Shown piece after piece: positions 7,717 through 15,179 of a stretch of DNA of 53,175 nucleotides. The notes under the pieces are model-generated. The model saw only the letters and a list, made by a program, of their open reading frames with translations, was not told the origin of the DNA and did not search any database. Within the stretch, counting starts at the first letter, position 1; every line of letters starts with the position of its first letter. Origin of the DNA: an uncultured Eubacteriales bacterium (GTDB lineage Bacteria; Bacillota; Clostridia; Christensenellales; CAG-138). The DNA is taken from NCBI GenBank assembly GCA_902802575.1, contig CADCMN010000016.1:1-53175 (forward strand), written 5' to 3'. The position numbers and the translations under genes are program-made.

Positions 7717-8427
7717 ATGGAAGCGTACGGATACAGGGAGGGACTCAGGGACGGGCTGCCCATCGGCCTGGGGTATCTGTCCGTGTCCTTCGGCTTCGCC
7801 ATCTGGGCGGTGAAGCAGGGCATCCCGGGCCTGGTGCTCGTGCTTCTTTCCGGCACCAACCTCACCTCCGCAGGCCAGGTGGCGGGGGTCACGGTCATGG
7901 CGGCGGGCGGGCTGCTCATCGAGCTCGCCTTGACGGAGTTCATCATCAACCTTCGCTACGCCCTTATGAGCGTCACGTTGACGCAAAAGCTTCATCCCGG
8001 CTTCTCCCTGGTGAAGCGGATGCTGGCGGCGTTCTTCGTCACTGACGAGATCTTCGCCGTGTCCTCCACCCGCAAGAGCCTGTTGACCTTCTCCTATATG
8101 ATGGGCCTGGGGTGCCTGCCCTGGATCGGCTGGACCTTGGGCACGGCCCTGGGCGCCTTCGCCGGAACGCTGCTCCCCGCGGCCCTGTCCGCCGCTTTGG
8201 GCATCGCCATCTACGGCATGTTCATGGCCATCATCGTGCCGGGGGCCCTGGAGGAGAAGGGCGTGCTGCTGGCCATATCGGCCGCCGTGGGCCTGGGCCT
8301 GGTGCTCCGGTATGTGCCCCTGTTCCGCTTCCTGTCGGAGGGCTTCGTCATCATCCTCAGCGCCGTTTTCGGGGCCTGCATGGCCGCCTGGCTCAAGCCG
8401 GTGAAGGCGGGGGAGGGGGACGCATGA
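7717..8427 (+). CDS. azlC: AzlC-family branched-chain amino acid exporter, large subunit
   Basis: A 236-residue, highly hydrophobic protein with the AzlC signature near the N-terminus (YREGLRDGLPIGLGYLSVSFGFAIWA) and several membrane helices. AzlC and AzlD together form an exporter for branched-chain amino acids and analogues. GGGAGG sits just before the ATG at 7717. The stop overlaps the azlD start (ATGA), so translation is coupled. No regulator of the Lrp type is adjacent. Confidence 0.92.
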   Translation: MEAYGYREGLRDGLPIGLGYLSVSFGFAIWAVKQGIPGLVLVLLSGTNLTSAGQVAGVTVMAAGGLLIELALTEFIINLRYALMSVTLTQKLHPGFSLVKRMLAAFFVTDEIFAVSSTRKSLLTFSYMMGLGCLPWIGWTLGTALGAFAGTLLPAALSAALGIAIYGMFMAIIVPGALEEKGVLLAISAAVGLGLVLRYVPLFRFLSEGFVIILSAVFGACMAAWLKPVKAGEGDA

Positions 8428-8732
8428 AGCTGTATCTGTACCTCCTCGTCATGGCGGGCGTCACCTATCTCATCCGCATGCTGCCCCTGGCGTTCTTCCG
8501 CAAAAAGATCACCAGCCCCTTTCTGCTGGGCGTCCTCCACTACATGCCCTTCGCGGTCCTGGGGACCATGACCGTTCCCGCCATCTTCACCTCCACCGGG
8601 GAACCCATCTCCGCCGTGGCGGGCTTTTTGGTGGCCCTGCTCCTGGGCCTCAAGCGCCGGTCCCTCATCGAGGTGGCCCTGGCCGCCACCGCCGCGGCGT
8701 ATGTGACTTCCCTGCTTTTGCAGGCGTTCTGA
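8424..8732 (+). CDS. azlD: AzlD-family branched-chain amino acid exporter, small subunit
   Basis: This 102-residue protein has the AzlD pattern: TYLIRMLPLAFFRKKI near residue 14, a central YMPFAVLGTMTVPAIF helix and a final helix. It is the small partner of AzlC in the inner membrane. Its ATG overlaps the azlC stop by 4 bp. Two palindromic repeats follow its stop. Confidence 0.92.
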   Translation: MKLYLYLLVMAGVTYLIRMLPLAFFRKKITSPFLLGVLHYMPFAVLGTMTVPAIFTSTGEPISAVAGFLVALLLGLKRRSLIEVALAATAAAYVTSLLLQAF

Positions 8733-8749
8733 CCTATCTCCGCTCGTGG

Positions 8750-8769
8750 GGGCGATTCATGAATCGCCC
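8750..8769. repeat. REP palindrome, copy 1
   Basis: A perfect 20-bp palindrome, GGGCGATTCATGAATCGCCC. The same sequence recurs at 11916-11935 and with one change at 11751-11770, inside and beside a RAYT-transposase remnant. Confidence 0.8.
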
Positions 8770-8790
8770 GCCCTATTTTCGCTCAAAAGC

Positions 8791-8810
8791 GGGCCGATCG
8801 TGATCGGCCC
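8791..8810. repeat. REP-like palindrome, variant
   Basis: GGGCCGATCGTGATCGGCCC has 9-bp arms around GT and is followed by CCTACAAC. It has the same length and GGGC...GCCC frame as the 8750 copy, 21 bp away. A degenerate relative lies at 16720-16740. Confidence 0.65.
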
Positions 8811-8854
8811 CTACAACACCGCTGCAAAATCCTGGCGTCCTTACGAAAAAAAAC

Positions 8855-8885
8855 TTGACCCTGACGTAACGTCAGGGTTTATACT
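8855..8885 (+). promoter_or_regulatory. MerR-type promoter with operator in an over-long spacer
   Basis: TTGACC (8855-8860) and TATACT (8880-8885) are separated by 19 bp, the stretched spacing typical of MerR-regulated promoters. A dyad, CCCTGAC-GTAAC-GTCAGGG (8859-8877), fills the spacer exactly where a MerR dimer would bind and twist the DNA. It drives the MerR-TipAS gene just downstream, so autoregulation is likely. Confidence 0.85.
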
Positions 8886-8909
8886 TATAGGCGAAGGGAG
8901 GCGATGACC

Positions 8910-9641
8910 ATGATGACGGTCCACCAGGTCAGCAAATTGACCGGCGTCAGCGTCCGGGCCCTGCACCACTACGATGAGCTGGGGCTGCTGAAGCCCGCCG
9001 AGGTGACCGAAGCCGGGTATCGGCTATATGACGAGAGCTCCCTGGCTCGACTCCAGAGCATCCTGCTCTTTCGGGAGCTGCAGTTCCCTCTGAAGGACAT
9101 CGGGGCCATCTTGGACAGCCCCACCTTCGACCGGAACAAGGCGTTGGATCAGCAAATCGAGCTGCTGACGCTGAAGAAGGAACATTTGGACAATCTGATC
9201 GACTTAGCCAAAGGCATCAAAGGTATGGGGGTGAAACACTTGACGGATTTCAGAGCGTTCGACACCAGAAAGATCGACGAGTACGCCCGGGAGGCCAAGG
9301 CGTCCTGGGGCCAGACCAAGGAATGGAAGGAATACGAGCAGAAATCCCGGGGCCGGACCCGGGAGGACAACAACGCCATCGCCCGGGGCATGATGGACAT
9401 CTTCGCCGAATTTGGGGCCATCCGGGACCGGGACCCTGCTTCGCCCCAGGCCCAGGCCCTGGTAAACAAGCTCCAAAACTATATCACGGAGAACTTCTAC
9501 ACCTGTTCCGACGCGATCCTGCTGAACTTGTCCAGGATGTACGACGGCGGCGGATCCATGACGGAGAATATCGACAAGGTGGGCGGCCCCGGCACCGGGG
9601 ACTTTGCCGCCCGGGCCATCGCCGTCCATTGCAACAGGTAA
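8910..9641 (+). CDS. MerR-family regulator with C-terminal TipAS-like ligand domain
   Basis: The N-terminal 70 residues are a MerR winged helix (VHQVSKLTGVSVRALHHYDE ... GYRLYDE), followed by the dimer coiled coil (about 75-115) and a TipAS-like domain (about 125-243). TipAS domains bind drug-like peptides such as thiopeptides and switch the regulator on. The YTCSDAILLNLSRMY helix is the recognisable TipAS core. The start at 8910 fits AAGGGAGG best; an in-frame ATG at 8904 is too close. It has its own operator and no obvious resistance gene beside it, so it may control distant targets. Confidence 0.88.
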   Translation: MMTVHQVSKLTGVSVRALHHYDELGLLKPAEVTEAGYRLYDESSLARLQSILLFRELQFPLKDIGAILDSPTFDRNKALDQQIELLTLKKEHLDNLIDLAKGIKGMGVKHLTDFRAFDTRKIDEYAREAKASWGQTKEWKEYEQKSRGRTREDNNAIARGMMDIFAEFGAIRDRDPASPQAQALVNKLQNYITENFYTCSDAILLNLSRMYDGGGSMTENIDKVGGPGTGDFAARAIAVHCNR

Positions 9642-9668
9642 AAAACGCCGCTGGCGTTCGGCCTTTTT

Positions 9669-9828
9669 GTCATCCTGACCGAGGGAGCGAAAGCATACCA
9701 GCCGTTTCCGCGCAGAAGCATAAGCGACCGAGTGGAAGGATCTCTGAATGGAGCGGGAAGAAACGAGAAGCTTTTCCGCAGTATGAGCTTTTGCGATCAG
9801 AGATCCCTCGCCTTACGCTCGGGATGAC
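9669..9828. repeat. Long inverted dispersed repeat (GTCATCC...GGATGAC type)
   Basis: The ends GTCATCCTGACCGAGGG and CCTTACGCTCGGGATGAC are near complements. Further inside, GGATCTCTGA pairs with TCAGAGATCC. No gene is present between merR and the macrodomain gene. This matches a palindromic element type common in bacterial intergenic regions, able to fold into a long hairpin. Confidence 0.7.
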
Positions 9829-9868
9829 AAGAGAAAGGGCAAGGCAATTCAACGGAGCACAAGTACAG

Positions 9869-9897
9869 TTGCGCTGAGGAGCAAAAAGCGGTATACT
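9869..9897 (+). promoter_or_regulatory. Promoter of the macrodomain gene
   Basis: TTGCGC at 9869 and TATACT at 9892 are 17 bp apart, 28 bp before the ATG, with AAGGAGGG at the ribosome site. Confidence 0.6.
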
Positions 9898-9925
9898 CAT
9901 CCTATCAACAACAAGGAGGGCGGGT

Positions 9926-11047
9926 ATGCCTCTTTTATTGGTGCGCAACGATATCACGAAGATGACCGTGGACGCCGTCGTCAACGCGGCCAATCCATCC
10001 CTGCTGGGGGGCGGCGGGGTGGACGGCGCCATCCACCGGGCCGCGGGGCCGGAGCTGCTGGCGGAATGCCGGACGTTAGGCGGCTGCAAAACCGGGGAGG
10101 CGAAGATCACCGGTGCCTATCGATTGCACGCCAAATACGTCATCCACACCGTGGGCCCCATCTGGTACGGGGGCAAGTACGGGGAGGAGCATCTGCTCCG
10201 CTCCTGCTATCGTCGCTCTTTGGAACTGGCGGCGGACCATGGCTGCGAGACCGTGGCCTTTCCTCTCATCTCCAGCGGCGTCTACGGCTATCCCAAGGCC
10301 GACGCCTTCCGGGTGGCTGCCGAGGCCATCGAAGCCTTTCTGCAGGATCACGATCTCACGGTCTATCTGGTCCTGTTCGATAAAGCGGCCTTCCTGCTGG
10401 GCGGCGAGCGCTTCGGGGAGGTGAAGAGCTTCATCGACGACGCCTACGCCGAAGCCGAGCTCAAGCGCCCCCGGAACCTGTATTCGAACCGCTGGGCGCA
10501 GGAGCCCCGGGACAGGCTGGCGGACACGGGAAAATTTTCCGCGGTGAGGGCGGAGGACCGGGAGGAGACCTGCTGCTATGGGGAGTCGGCCCCTTCCGTC
10601 CGGCCCTCGAAGCCCCCCCTTGCCCGGCCCAAGATGGCCCGGAAGGAGCCCGAGCCCCCTGCTTTGGAAAAGAAGGACAGCGACTTGCAGGACCTCCTCA
10701 GACAGTTGGATGAGAGCTTCTCCGTGACGCTGCTCAAGCTGATCGACGAGAAGGGCCTGACCGACGTCCAGTGCTACAAGAAAGCGAATATCGATAGGAA
10801 GCTCTTCTCCAAGATCCGGTCCGACCCCCACTACAAGCCCTCCAAGACCACCGCTGTGGCCTTTGCCCTGGCCTTGGAGCTGACCCTCCCCGAGACCCAG
10901 GCCCTCCTTTCCCGGGCGGGCTACACCCTGTCCCACAGCTACCTTGCGGACATCATCGTGGAAGCCTGCATCCGAAAGGGCGTCTTCAACGTCCTGGACG
11001 TGAACGAGATCCTCTTCTCCTACGACCAGCCCCTGCTGGGGAGCTGA
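9926..11047 (+). CDS. Macrodomain (ADP-ribose binding) fused to an HTH-like C-terminal domain
   Basis: Residues 1-165 form a YmdB-like macrodomain: [34 protein letters not shown] and the [10 protein letters not shown] loop that hold ADP-ribose. Such domains remove acetyl or ADP-ribosyl groups from ADP-ribose derivatives or proteins. After a charged, Pro-rich linker (about 180-255), residues 260-373 resemble an XRE-type helix-turn-helix ([20 protein letters not shown]) with a C-terminal extension. A macrodomain on a DNA-binding arm could couple NAD or ADP-ribose state to transcription. A VWA gene follows 100 bp downstream. The enzyme activity is inferred from the family; the HTH call is moderate. 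Confidence 0.85.
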   Translation: MPLLLVRNDITKMTVDAVVNAANPSLLGGGGVDGAIHRAAGPELLAECRTLGGCKTGEAKITGAYRLHAKYVIHTVGPIWYGGKYGEEHLLRSCYRRSLELAADHGCETVAFPLISSGVYGYPKADAFRVAAEAIEAFLQDHDLTVYLVLFDKAAFLLGGERFGEVKSFIDDAYAEAELKRPRNLYSNRWAQEPRDRLADTGKFSAVRAEDREETCCYGESAPSVRPSKPPLARPKMARKEPEPPALEKKDSDLQDLLRQLDESFSVTLLKLIDEKGLTDVQCYKKANIDRKLFSKIRSDPHYKPSKTTAVAFALALELTLPETQALLSRAGYTLSHSYLADIIVEACIRKGVFNVLDVNEILFSYDQPLLGS

Positions 11048-11149
11048 GATGTCGCCCGACGAGCGACCTCTTCCCCTTTCATATCCTCTATACTGTGGTC
11101 ACAGGGTTAGAAAACCCGGTGACCATTTTCATTTAGGAGGTACTAAGCT

Positions 11150-11740
11150 ATGAAGAAGGGGTTGACGGAACTGGTGTTCATTTTGGACGAGAGCGGCAGC
11201 ATGAGCGGCATGGAGGCGGACACCATCGGCGGCTTCAACAGCATGATCGACAAGCAGCGCCGGGAGGCGGGGGAGGCCTATGTGTCCACGGTGGCCTTTG
11301 CGAACGAGAGCCGGGTGATCCACGACCGGGTGCGCCTGGACGAGGTGGCGCCCCTGACCCGGCGGGACTACACCCCCGGCGGCTGCACGGCCCTGCTGGA
11401 CGCCCTGGGCGGGGCCATCCACCACATCGGGAACGTGCACAGCATGGAGAATGCCAGCCGCAGGTACACCAAAGCGGAGGTGCGCTCCATGGTGGAGCGG
11501 CAGAAGGAGAAGTACGGCTGGGAGTTTCTGTTCCTGGGCGCCAATATCGACGCCATTTCCGCCGCGGAGGACATCGGCATCCGCCGGGATCGGTCGGTGA
11601 AGTACGTCCAGGACACCGCGGGCATGGAGCTAAACTACCGGGTGGTGGGCGACACCCTCTGCCGGATGCGCATGAGCCAGCCCGTGGCCGCCGATTGGAA
11701 GGCCGAGATCGAGGCGGACGAGAAGGCAAGGGGGAGATAA
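11150..11740 (+). CDS. VWA-domain protein with an internal deletion removing part of its metal site
   Basis: The 196-residue protein opens with a MIDAS motif DESGSMSG (D13, S15, S17), and the conserved T80 lies in the PGGCTALLDALG block. In relatives the stretch after HHIGNVH continues through a strand ending in ITTDGMENAS. Here IHHIGNVHS joins directly to MENASRRYT at residues 98-99, so about 20-25 residues, including the third MIDAS aspartate, are missing without a frameshift. Metal-dependent binding is probably impaired. AGGAGG lies before the ATG. The pairing with the macrodomain gene suggests a shared stress or conflict function, but this is inference. Confidence 0.8.
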   Translation: MKKGLTELVFILDESGSMSGMEADTIGGFNSMIDKQRREAGEAYVSTVAFANESRVIHDRVRLDEVAPLTRRDYTPGGCTALLDALGGAIHHIGNVHSMENASRRYTKAEVRSMVERQKEKYGWEFLFLGANIDAISAAEDIGIRRDRSVKYVQDTAGMELNYRVVGDTLCRMRMSQPVAADWKAEIEADEKARGR

Positions 11741-11750
11741 GGGGAGAGGC

Positions 11751-11770
11751 GGGCGATTCGTGAATCGCCC
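11751..11770. repeat. REP palindrome, copy 2
   Basis: GGGCGATTCGTGAATCGCCC, 9-bp arms around GT, one base different from the 8750 copy. It marks the left edge of the RAYT remnant. Confidence 0.8.
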
Positions 11771-11915
11771 GCACAAAGGGTCGTCCTCACCAGGGCAGGC
11801 AAGATCGTGGAAACCGTGATCGGATCGCTTTCAAACCGATTTGAGGATGTTTTTGTCGACAGGTATGTCATCATGCCCAACCATGTCCATCTTTTGTTGC
11901 GGATCGACAATGAAC

Positions 11916-11935
11916 GGGCGATTCATGAATCGCCC
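11916..11935. repeat. REP palindrome, copy 3, inside the transposase remnant
   Basis: An exact copy of the 20-bp palindrome at 8750-8769, including the following CC, within the RAYT reading frame. Confidence 0.85.
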
Positions 11936-12259
11936 CTACGGACGGAAAAGCATCAAGTCAACATGAAACGATCTATGTTGAGTAAGGTGATCGGCTATCT
12001 GAAGATGAACACCAGCAGGCAGATCCATGCGTTCGCTCCTGACCTTGTCGTATGGCAGCGCTCCTTCTGCGACCACGTGATCCGGAATGAAAAGGACCAT
12101 GAGGAGATATGGGCCTATATCGACGGCAATCCGGGCCGGTGGGCGGAGGATGAGCTGTTCGCCCAATGAATCCTTCCAGCATTTTCCAGCATACCGCCGG
12201 CAAATCGGGCCACACTACCCTTGTCGGCCATGAGCCGAACACTACCGGGAGGTAAAGAG

Positions 12260-12409
12260 ATGTCTTTCTTCGATGAGTTTGAACGCTCCTATACCGGCGA
12301 CCAGAACAAAAAGGACAAAAAGAACCGGAACGAGCGCAAGGAACAGGACCGACAGATGGAAACGGAACAGAAGCAGCGTCGGGATATGAACGATCCCTAC
12401 TTCGACTGA
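12260..12409 (+). CDS. Small highly charged protein of unknown function
   Basis: Forty-nine residues starting MSFFDEFERS, with a long Lys/Arg/Glu/Gln-rich middle that is probably helical, and ending NDPYFD. GGGAGG lies 8 bp before the ATG and a strong terminator follows 18 bp after the stop, so it looks like a real single-gene unit. I do not recognise a family. Confidence 0.6.
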   Translation: MSFFDEFERSYTGDQNKKDKKNRNERKEQDRQMETEQKQRRDMNDPYFD

Positions 12410-12427
12410 GAACCGAACCAACCATGG

Positions 12428-12454
12428 AAAAGGAGGCCGATGGGCCTCCTTTTT
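12428..12454 (+). terminator. Terminator of the small charged-protein gene
   Basis: An 11-bp stem AAAAGGAGGCC / GGCCTCCTTTT around a GATG loop, ending in a T-run. Confidence 0.85.
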
Positions 12455-12964
12455 CGTGTCTGGCTGCCGATATGGGCACCAGACCATTTGCGGCGGTAAT
12501 ATGCTCAGGGAAAAAGCAAGGAAGGAAGTGCGCCTACCGCACTTCCTTTGAATGAATCGCCACAAATTAGCCGCGTTTTCGCTTGCCCATATCCGAAGCA
12601 TAGTCGCAGGGCGTCGCTTTGCTTCTTCTGCTCCTTGCTTCGGATGCACTGCGTCTCGCTTCATCCCGCACTGCGGGCGCTCAACTTCGTGCCCCGCGGT
12701 ACATTTGTACAGCTTCGGGGCGAAGAACGCTGCTTCGGAGGAGGTTTGTCAAGAGGGTTTTTCAAAGGCACAGACGGTTTTCGATTGGCTGTGCTTTTTT
12801 CGTTGTATTCTATTGGAAATCATGATAGAATCAACGAGACAAATCGAAGTTTTCAAGCTGCTGGATAATACTATGATCTATAACAAAAAATAAGGGGACA
12901 GATATCTCGCTCTTTGAAAAACCAAGCAGCAATACAAGTTAACCCGAAGAAAGATGGTGGAAAA
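12455..12964. other. Gene-free interval with a hairpin and degenerate repeat-like sequence
   Basis: An 11-bp hairpin (AAGGAAGTGCG/CGCACTTCCTT, 12522-12548) is followed by about 200 bp that are open in several frames but have no recognisable protein. Another weak hairpin pairs GGCACAGAC near 12770 with GGCTGTGC near 12796. Base composition changes sharply to AT-rich from about 12790, marking the edge of the next islet. Confidence 0.4.
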
Positions 12965-13495
12965 ATGTTAAATGCCGAAATCAAAGCTGATAGAATAGGA
13001 GATAAATTAAAAGCTGCCAGAAAAAAGAAAAGCATGTCACAAGAAGAAGTTTCAAAGAAACTTCTTATTTCCAGGCAGTCAATATCAAAATGGGAGAATA
13101 ATATCTGCTTACCCGATTTGGAAAATTTCAAAAAAATATGTGAATTGTATGAGATCGATACGAGTGAACTTCTAGTGCAAAGCGAATCAACGATTGAAAG
13201 AGAGGATAACAGGCAAGAAGCCCCTGCGGACATTATAGATGTGCCATATCTTAACGAAATCTCCGAACAACTAAAAGAAACGCAAATTGAAACGGAAAAC
13301 ATTAACGAGCTGAACACAAAATACTTTTTAATTCCTTTTTATTGGCTTTATTTTCTGAAAAAAGGATTATACAAAATAGACTTCTCGAAAAGAATAATTG
13401 TTCTAATGCTTCTGAATATTATTCTCTCAATTGGGGTAGCATATCTTGTTTATTGTGGAGTTCCTAAAACAACGAGTATACCATCTGGCTTGTAA
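12965..13495 (+). CDS. XRE-family HTH regulator with C-terminal membrane helix
   Basis: The 176-residue protein has a Cro/C1-type HTH at about residues 8-65 (KLKAARKKKSMSQEEVSKKL and SRQSISKWENN). An acidic linker follows, then a hydrophobic C-terminus (about 143-166) likely to be a membrane helix. Membrane-anchored XRE proteins of this form are common in Firmicutes and usually sense envelope state or a partner protein. The start at 12965 has GGTGG upstream. The gene is strongly AT-rich compared with the chromosome, as is the convergent gene after it, so the two may have arrived together. Confidence 0.8.
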   Translation: MLNAEIKADRIGDKLKAARKKKSMSQEEVSKKLLISRQSISKWENNICLPDLENFKKICELYEIDTSELLVQSESTIEREDNRQEAPADIIDVPYLNEISEQLKETQIETENINELNTKYFLIPFYWLYFLKKGLYKIDFSKRIIVLMLLNIILSIGVAYLVYCGVPKTTSIPSGL

Positions 13496-13624
13496 GCACA
13501 TAGTGGCATACTCGTTTGCGTGTTGGTGTCCCCGAAGAATTCATTTTTTGTCCGGAATGAGCTTACTCATGCGATGAAAGTTGAAGAGAGTTCCAAACAT
13601 CGAGTCTTATGTTGCCCTTGAGAA

Positions 13625-14605
13625 TCACTGCACATCTAATGTGAAGCGGTAGGAGTTTTCCAATAATTCAAAAGGATTGGATAAACTTGGGGAAGGAACC
13701 GCAACAGCACATATTTCATATTCCCCTTTTGTGGATGGCGCTGTGAGCGAAATGGTACCAGATGCCAGGTGACCTTCGGGCGTTTCAATTAATAGTGCTG
13801 TGGCGCTGTTGTTTAATATTGCTTGTTCGTAATTGATCGTTATAAGCAATAATGCAGAATCGGTTGTTATGTGCCCGAGTTTATAAGATAATTCAAAGGT
13901 TTCTCCGGCTTCAACCTTTAAACTGTACGGAGGAAGTTTTACGGATTCCGTGTTTTCAAAATCTTCATTTATAACGATCCCAGGGAAGTCTGAAACAGTA
14001 TATTGAGTGCTTATATCTTTTGTAAGCGCCAAGTCAACCGTCTGACTATCCGGATTATTTTTGATAAAATAATCATAAGACATTGTATGCTGCGTTGTCT
14101 GATAATGGGTGGATCCTTCGTGTTGATCCGTGCCCAAGAACAGAGAAAGCAGCAGTTTATAGTTTGTATTTGGGTCAATATCACTTTTTATGGTAAACGG
14201 AATGATAATGTTATCTCCGTCAAGTAAATAGATATCATCTCCAGCATAAGATTCATCCAAAAATTCAAGAGGGCAGCTGACATAATTTAAGTAGCCTTTT
14301 AATTTCATATGCCTGTCTTTTCCTGCATTTTGAATAGACGCATAAAAAACTGTGCTACTATCCACTCCAGAAAAGATCCCGGTTGTTTCTTGACCTCTTG
14401 TTTTTCCCGTGAATACATTGAAATAAACGCCATCCCCTATTAAATGATTATCTTCTGGATTTTGTAAAAAAGAGGATCGACTATTCCATGAATTATCCGT
14501 AAAAAACGTCAACATGACTATACCCATGGCCACGGCTATAACACCTATGACCATGGCCATAGTTTTCTTCAAAGACTTATGTAACATCACAAAAAGTTTC
14601 TTCAT
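13625..14605 (-). CDS. Membrane-anchored extracytoplasmic protein of unknown function
   Basis: The start at 14605 (MKKLFVMLHKSLKKTM) has TGAGGT 7 bp upstream. A single N-terminal helix (AMVIGVIAVAMGIVMLTFF, about residues 17-35) precedes about 290 residues with many short beta-type stretches. Its C-terminal third (from about 220) looks like an immunoglobulin- or COG1361-like beta domain. It is probably anchored on the outside of the membrane. I do not recognise a family. AT-rich, convergent with the XRE gene, and likely acquired. Confidence 0.65.
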   Translation of the reverse strand: MKKLFVMLHKSLKKTMAMVIGVIAVAMGIVMLTFFTDNSWNSRSSFLQNPEDNHLIGDGVYFNVFTGKTRGQETTGIFSGVDSSTVFYASIQNAGKDRHMKLKGYLNYVSCPLEFLDESYAGDDIYLLDGDNIIIPFTIKSDIDPNTNYKLLLSLFLGTDQHEGSTHYQTTQHTMSYDYFIKNNPDSQTVDLALTKDISTQYTVSDFPGIVINEDFENTESVKLPPYSLKVEAGETFELSYKLGHITTDSALLLITINYEQAILNNSATALLIETPEGHLASGTISLTAPSTKGEYEICAVAVPSPSLSNPFELLENSYRFTLDVQ

Positions 14606-15179
14606 ACGCAATACCTCATTGTTTGCTTGGTGTTGATGAATTATAGCTTTATTATTGCTGACCAAGCCGCATCAAACAAGCATATACATGTTTACATGCT
14701 GACAATGTTTGTTTACATTGATAGTTTAAAATGTTGACAAGCTATGCAAACAAGGCGAAGAATCCCACATCACAAAGGCAAATAATCTCCTGCCTCCTTC
14801 ATGCATGCTGCTTGACATTTCATTAATATGGAGAATTGTCGACTTTGTTCTGCCTTTTAATTTCCGTGTCATATGAATGCTAAAAAGGCTATCGTTTCTT
14901 GTTCATCTTTGATTATCCTGATGGTTCTGTTGTCCGATACAACTGCGTATTAAGCAAATAGACAACTTCCAATTTGTCCGGATCAAACAAATACAGACCT
15001 TCCGGGAAACAGTTCCTTCTCGGGAGGTTTTTTGTTTATTTAAAGCGCGCGTATCACCTCCGCATGGTGGTGAGTAAGTGCGCTCTTCAACAAAGAGCCT
15101 TCTCGTCAAGGAGAAGGCTTTTTGCTTGAAAACATTCTTTATAGAGTACCTCTTCTGCCACCCATCTGGGCAGCCGGTA
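14606..15179. other. AT-rich gene-free interval
   Basis: About 570 bp with no convincing gene. A hairpin with 9-bp arms (AGCCTTCTC with GAGAAGGCT, 15096-15119, T-run on the plus side) lies near the right edge, before the convergent SipL-like gene. TGTTTACA- and ACAATGTTTG-like repeats near 14690-14720 could be regulatory sites for the leftward gene. Confidence 0.4.

Larger units (their letters stand above)
11741..12169 (+). pseudogene. REP-associated tyrosine transposase (RAYT/Y1) remnant, N-terminus lost
   Basis: The frame is open from just after the VWA stop and reads RVVLTRAGKIVETVIGSLSN, then VDRYVIMPNHVHLLLRI. This contains the HUH motif (HVH) of the Y1 transposase family. It ends with AYIDGNPGRWAEDELF, including a Tyr in the expected catalytic helix. 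The first 40 or so residues of a full RAYT are missing; the homology begins at a REP palindrome (11751-11770). A second palindrome (11916-11935) is inside the frame and adds the residues RAIHESP. No clear start codon with a ribosome site exists. RAYTs spread REP palindromes, so enzyme remnant and substrate lie together here. Confidence 0.8.

Noticed and set aside
12548..12893. Overlapping short open frames of about 100 codons
   Set aside because: Three frames are open at once over repeat-like sequence, with no ribosome sites and no recognisable protein.
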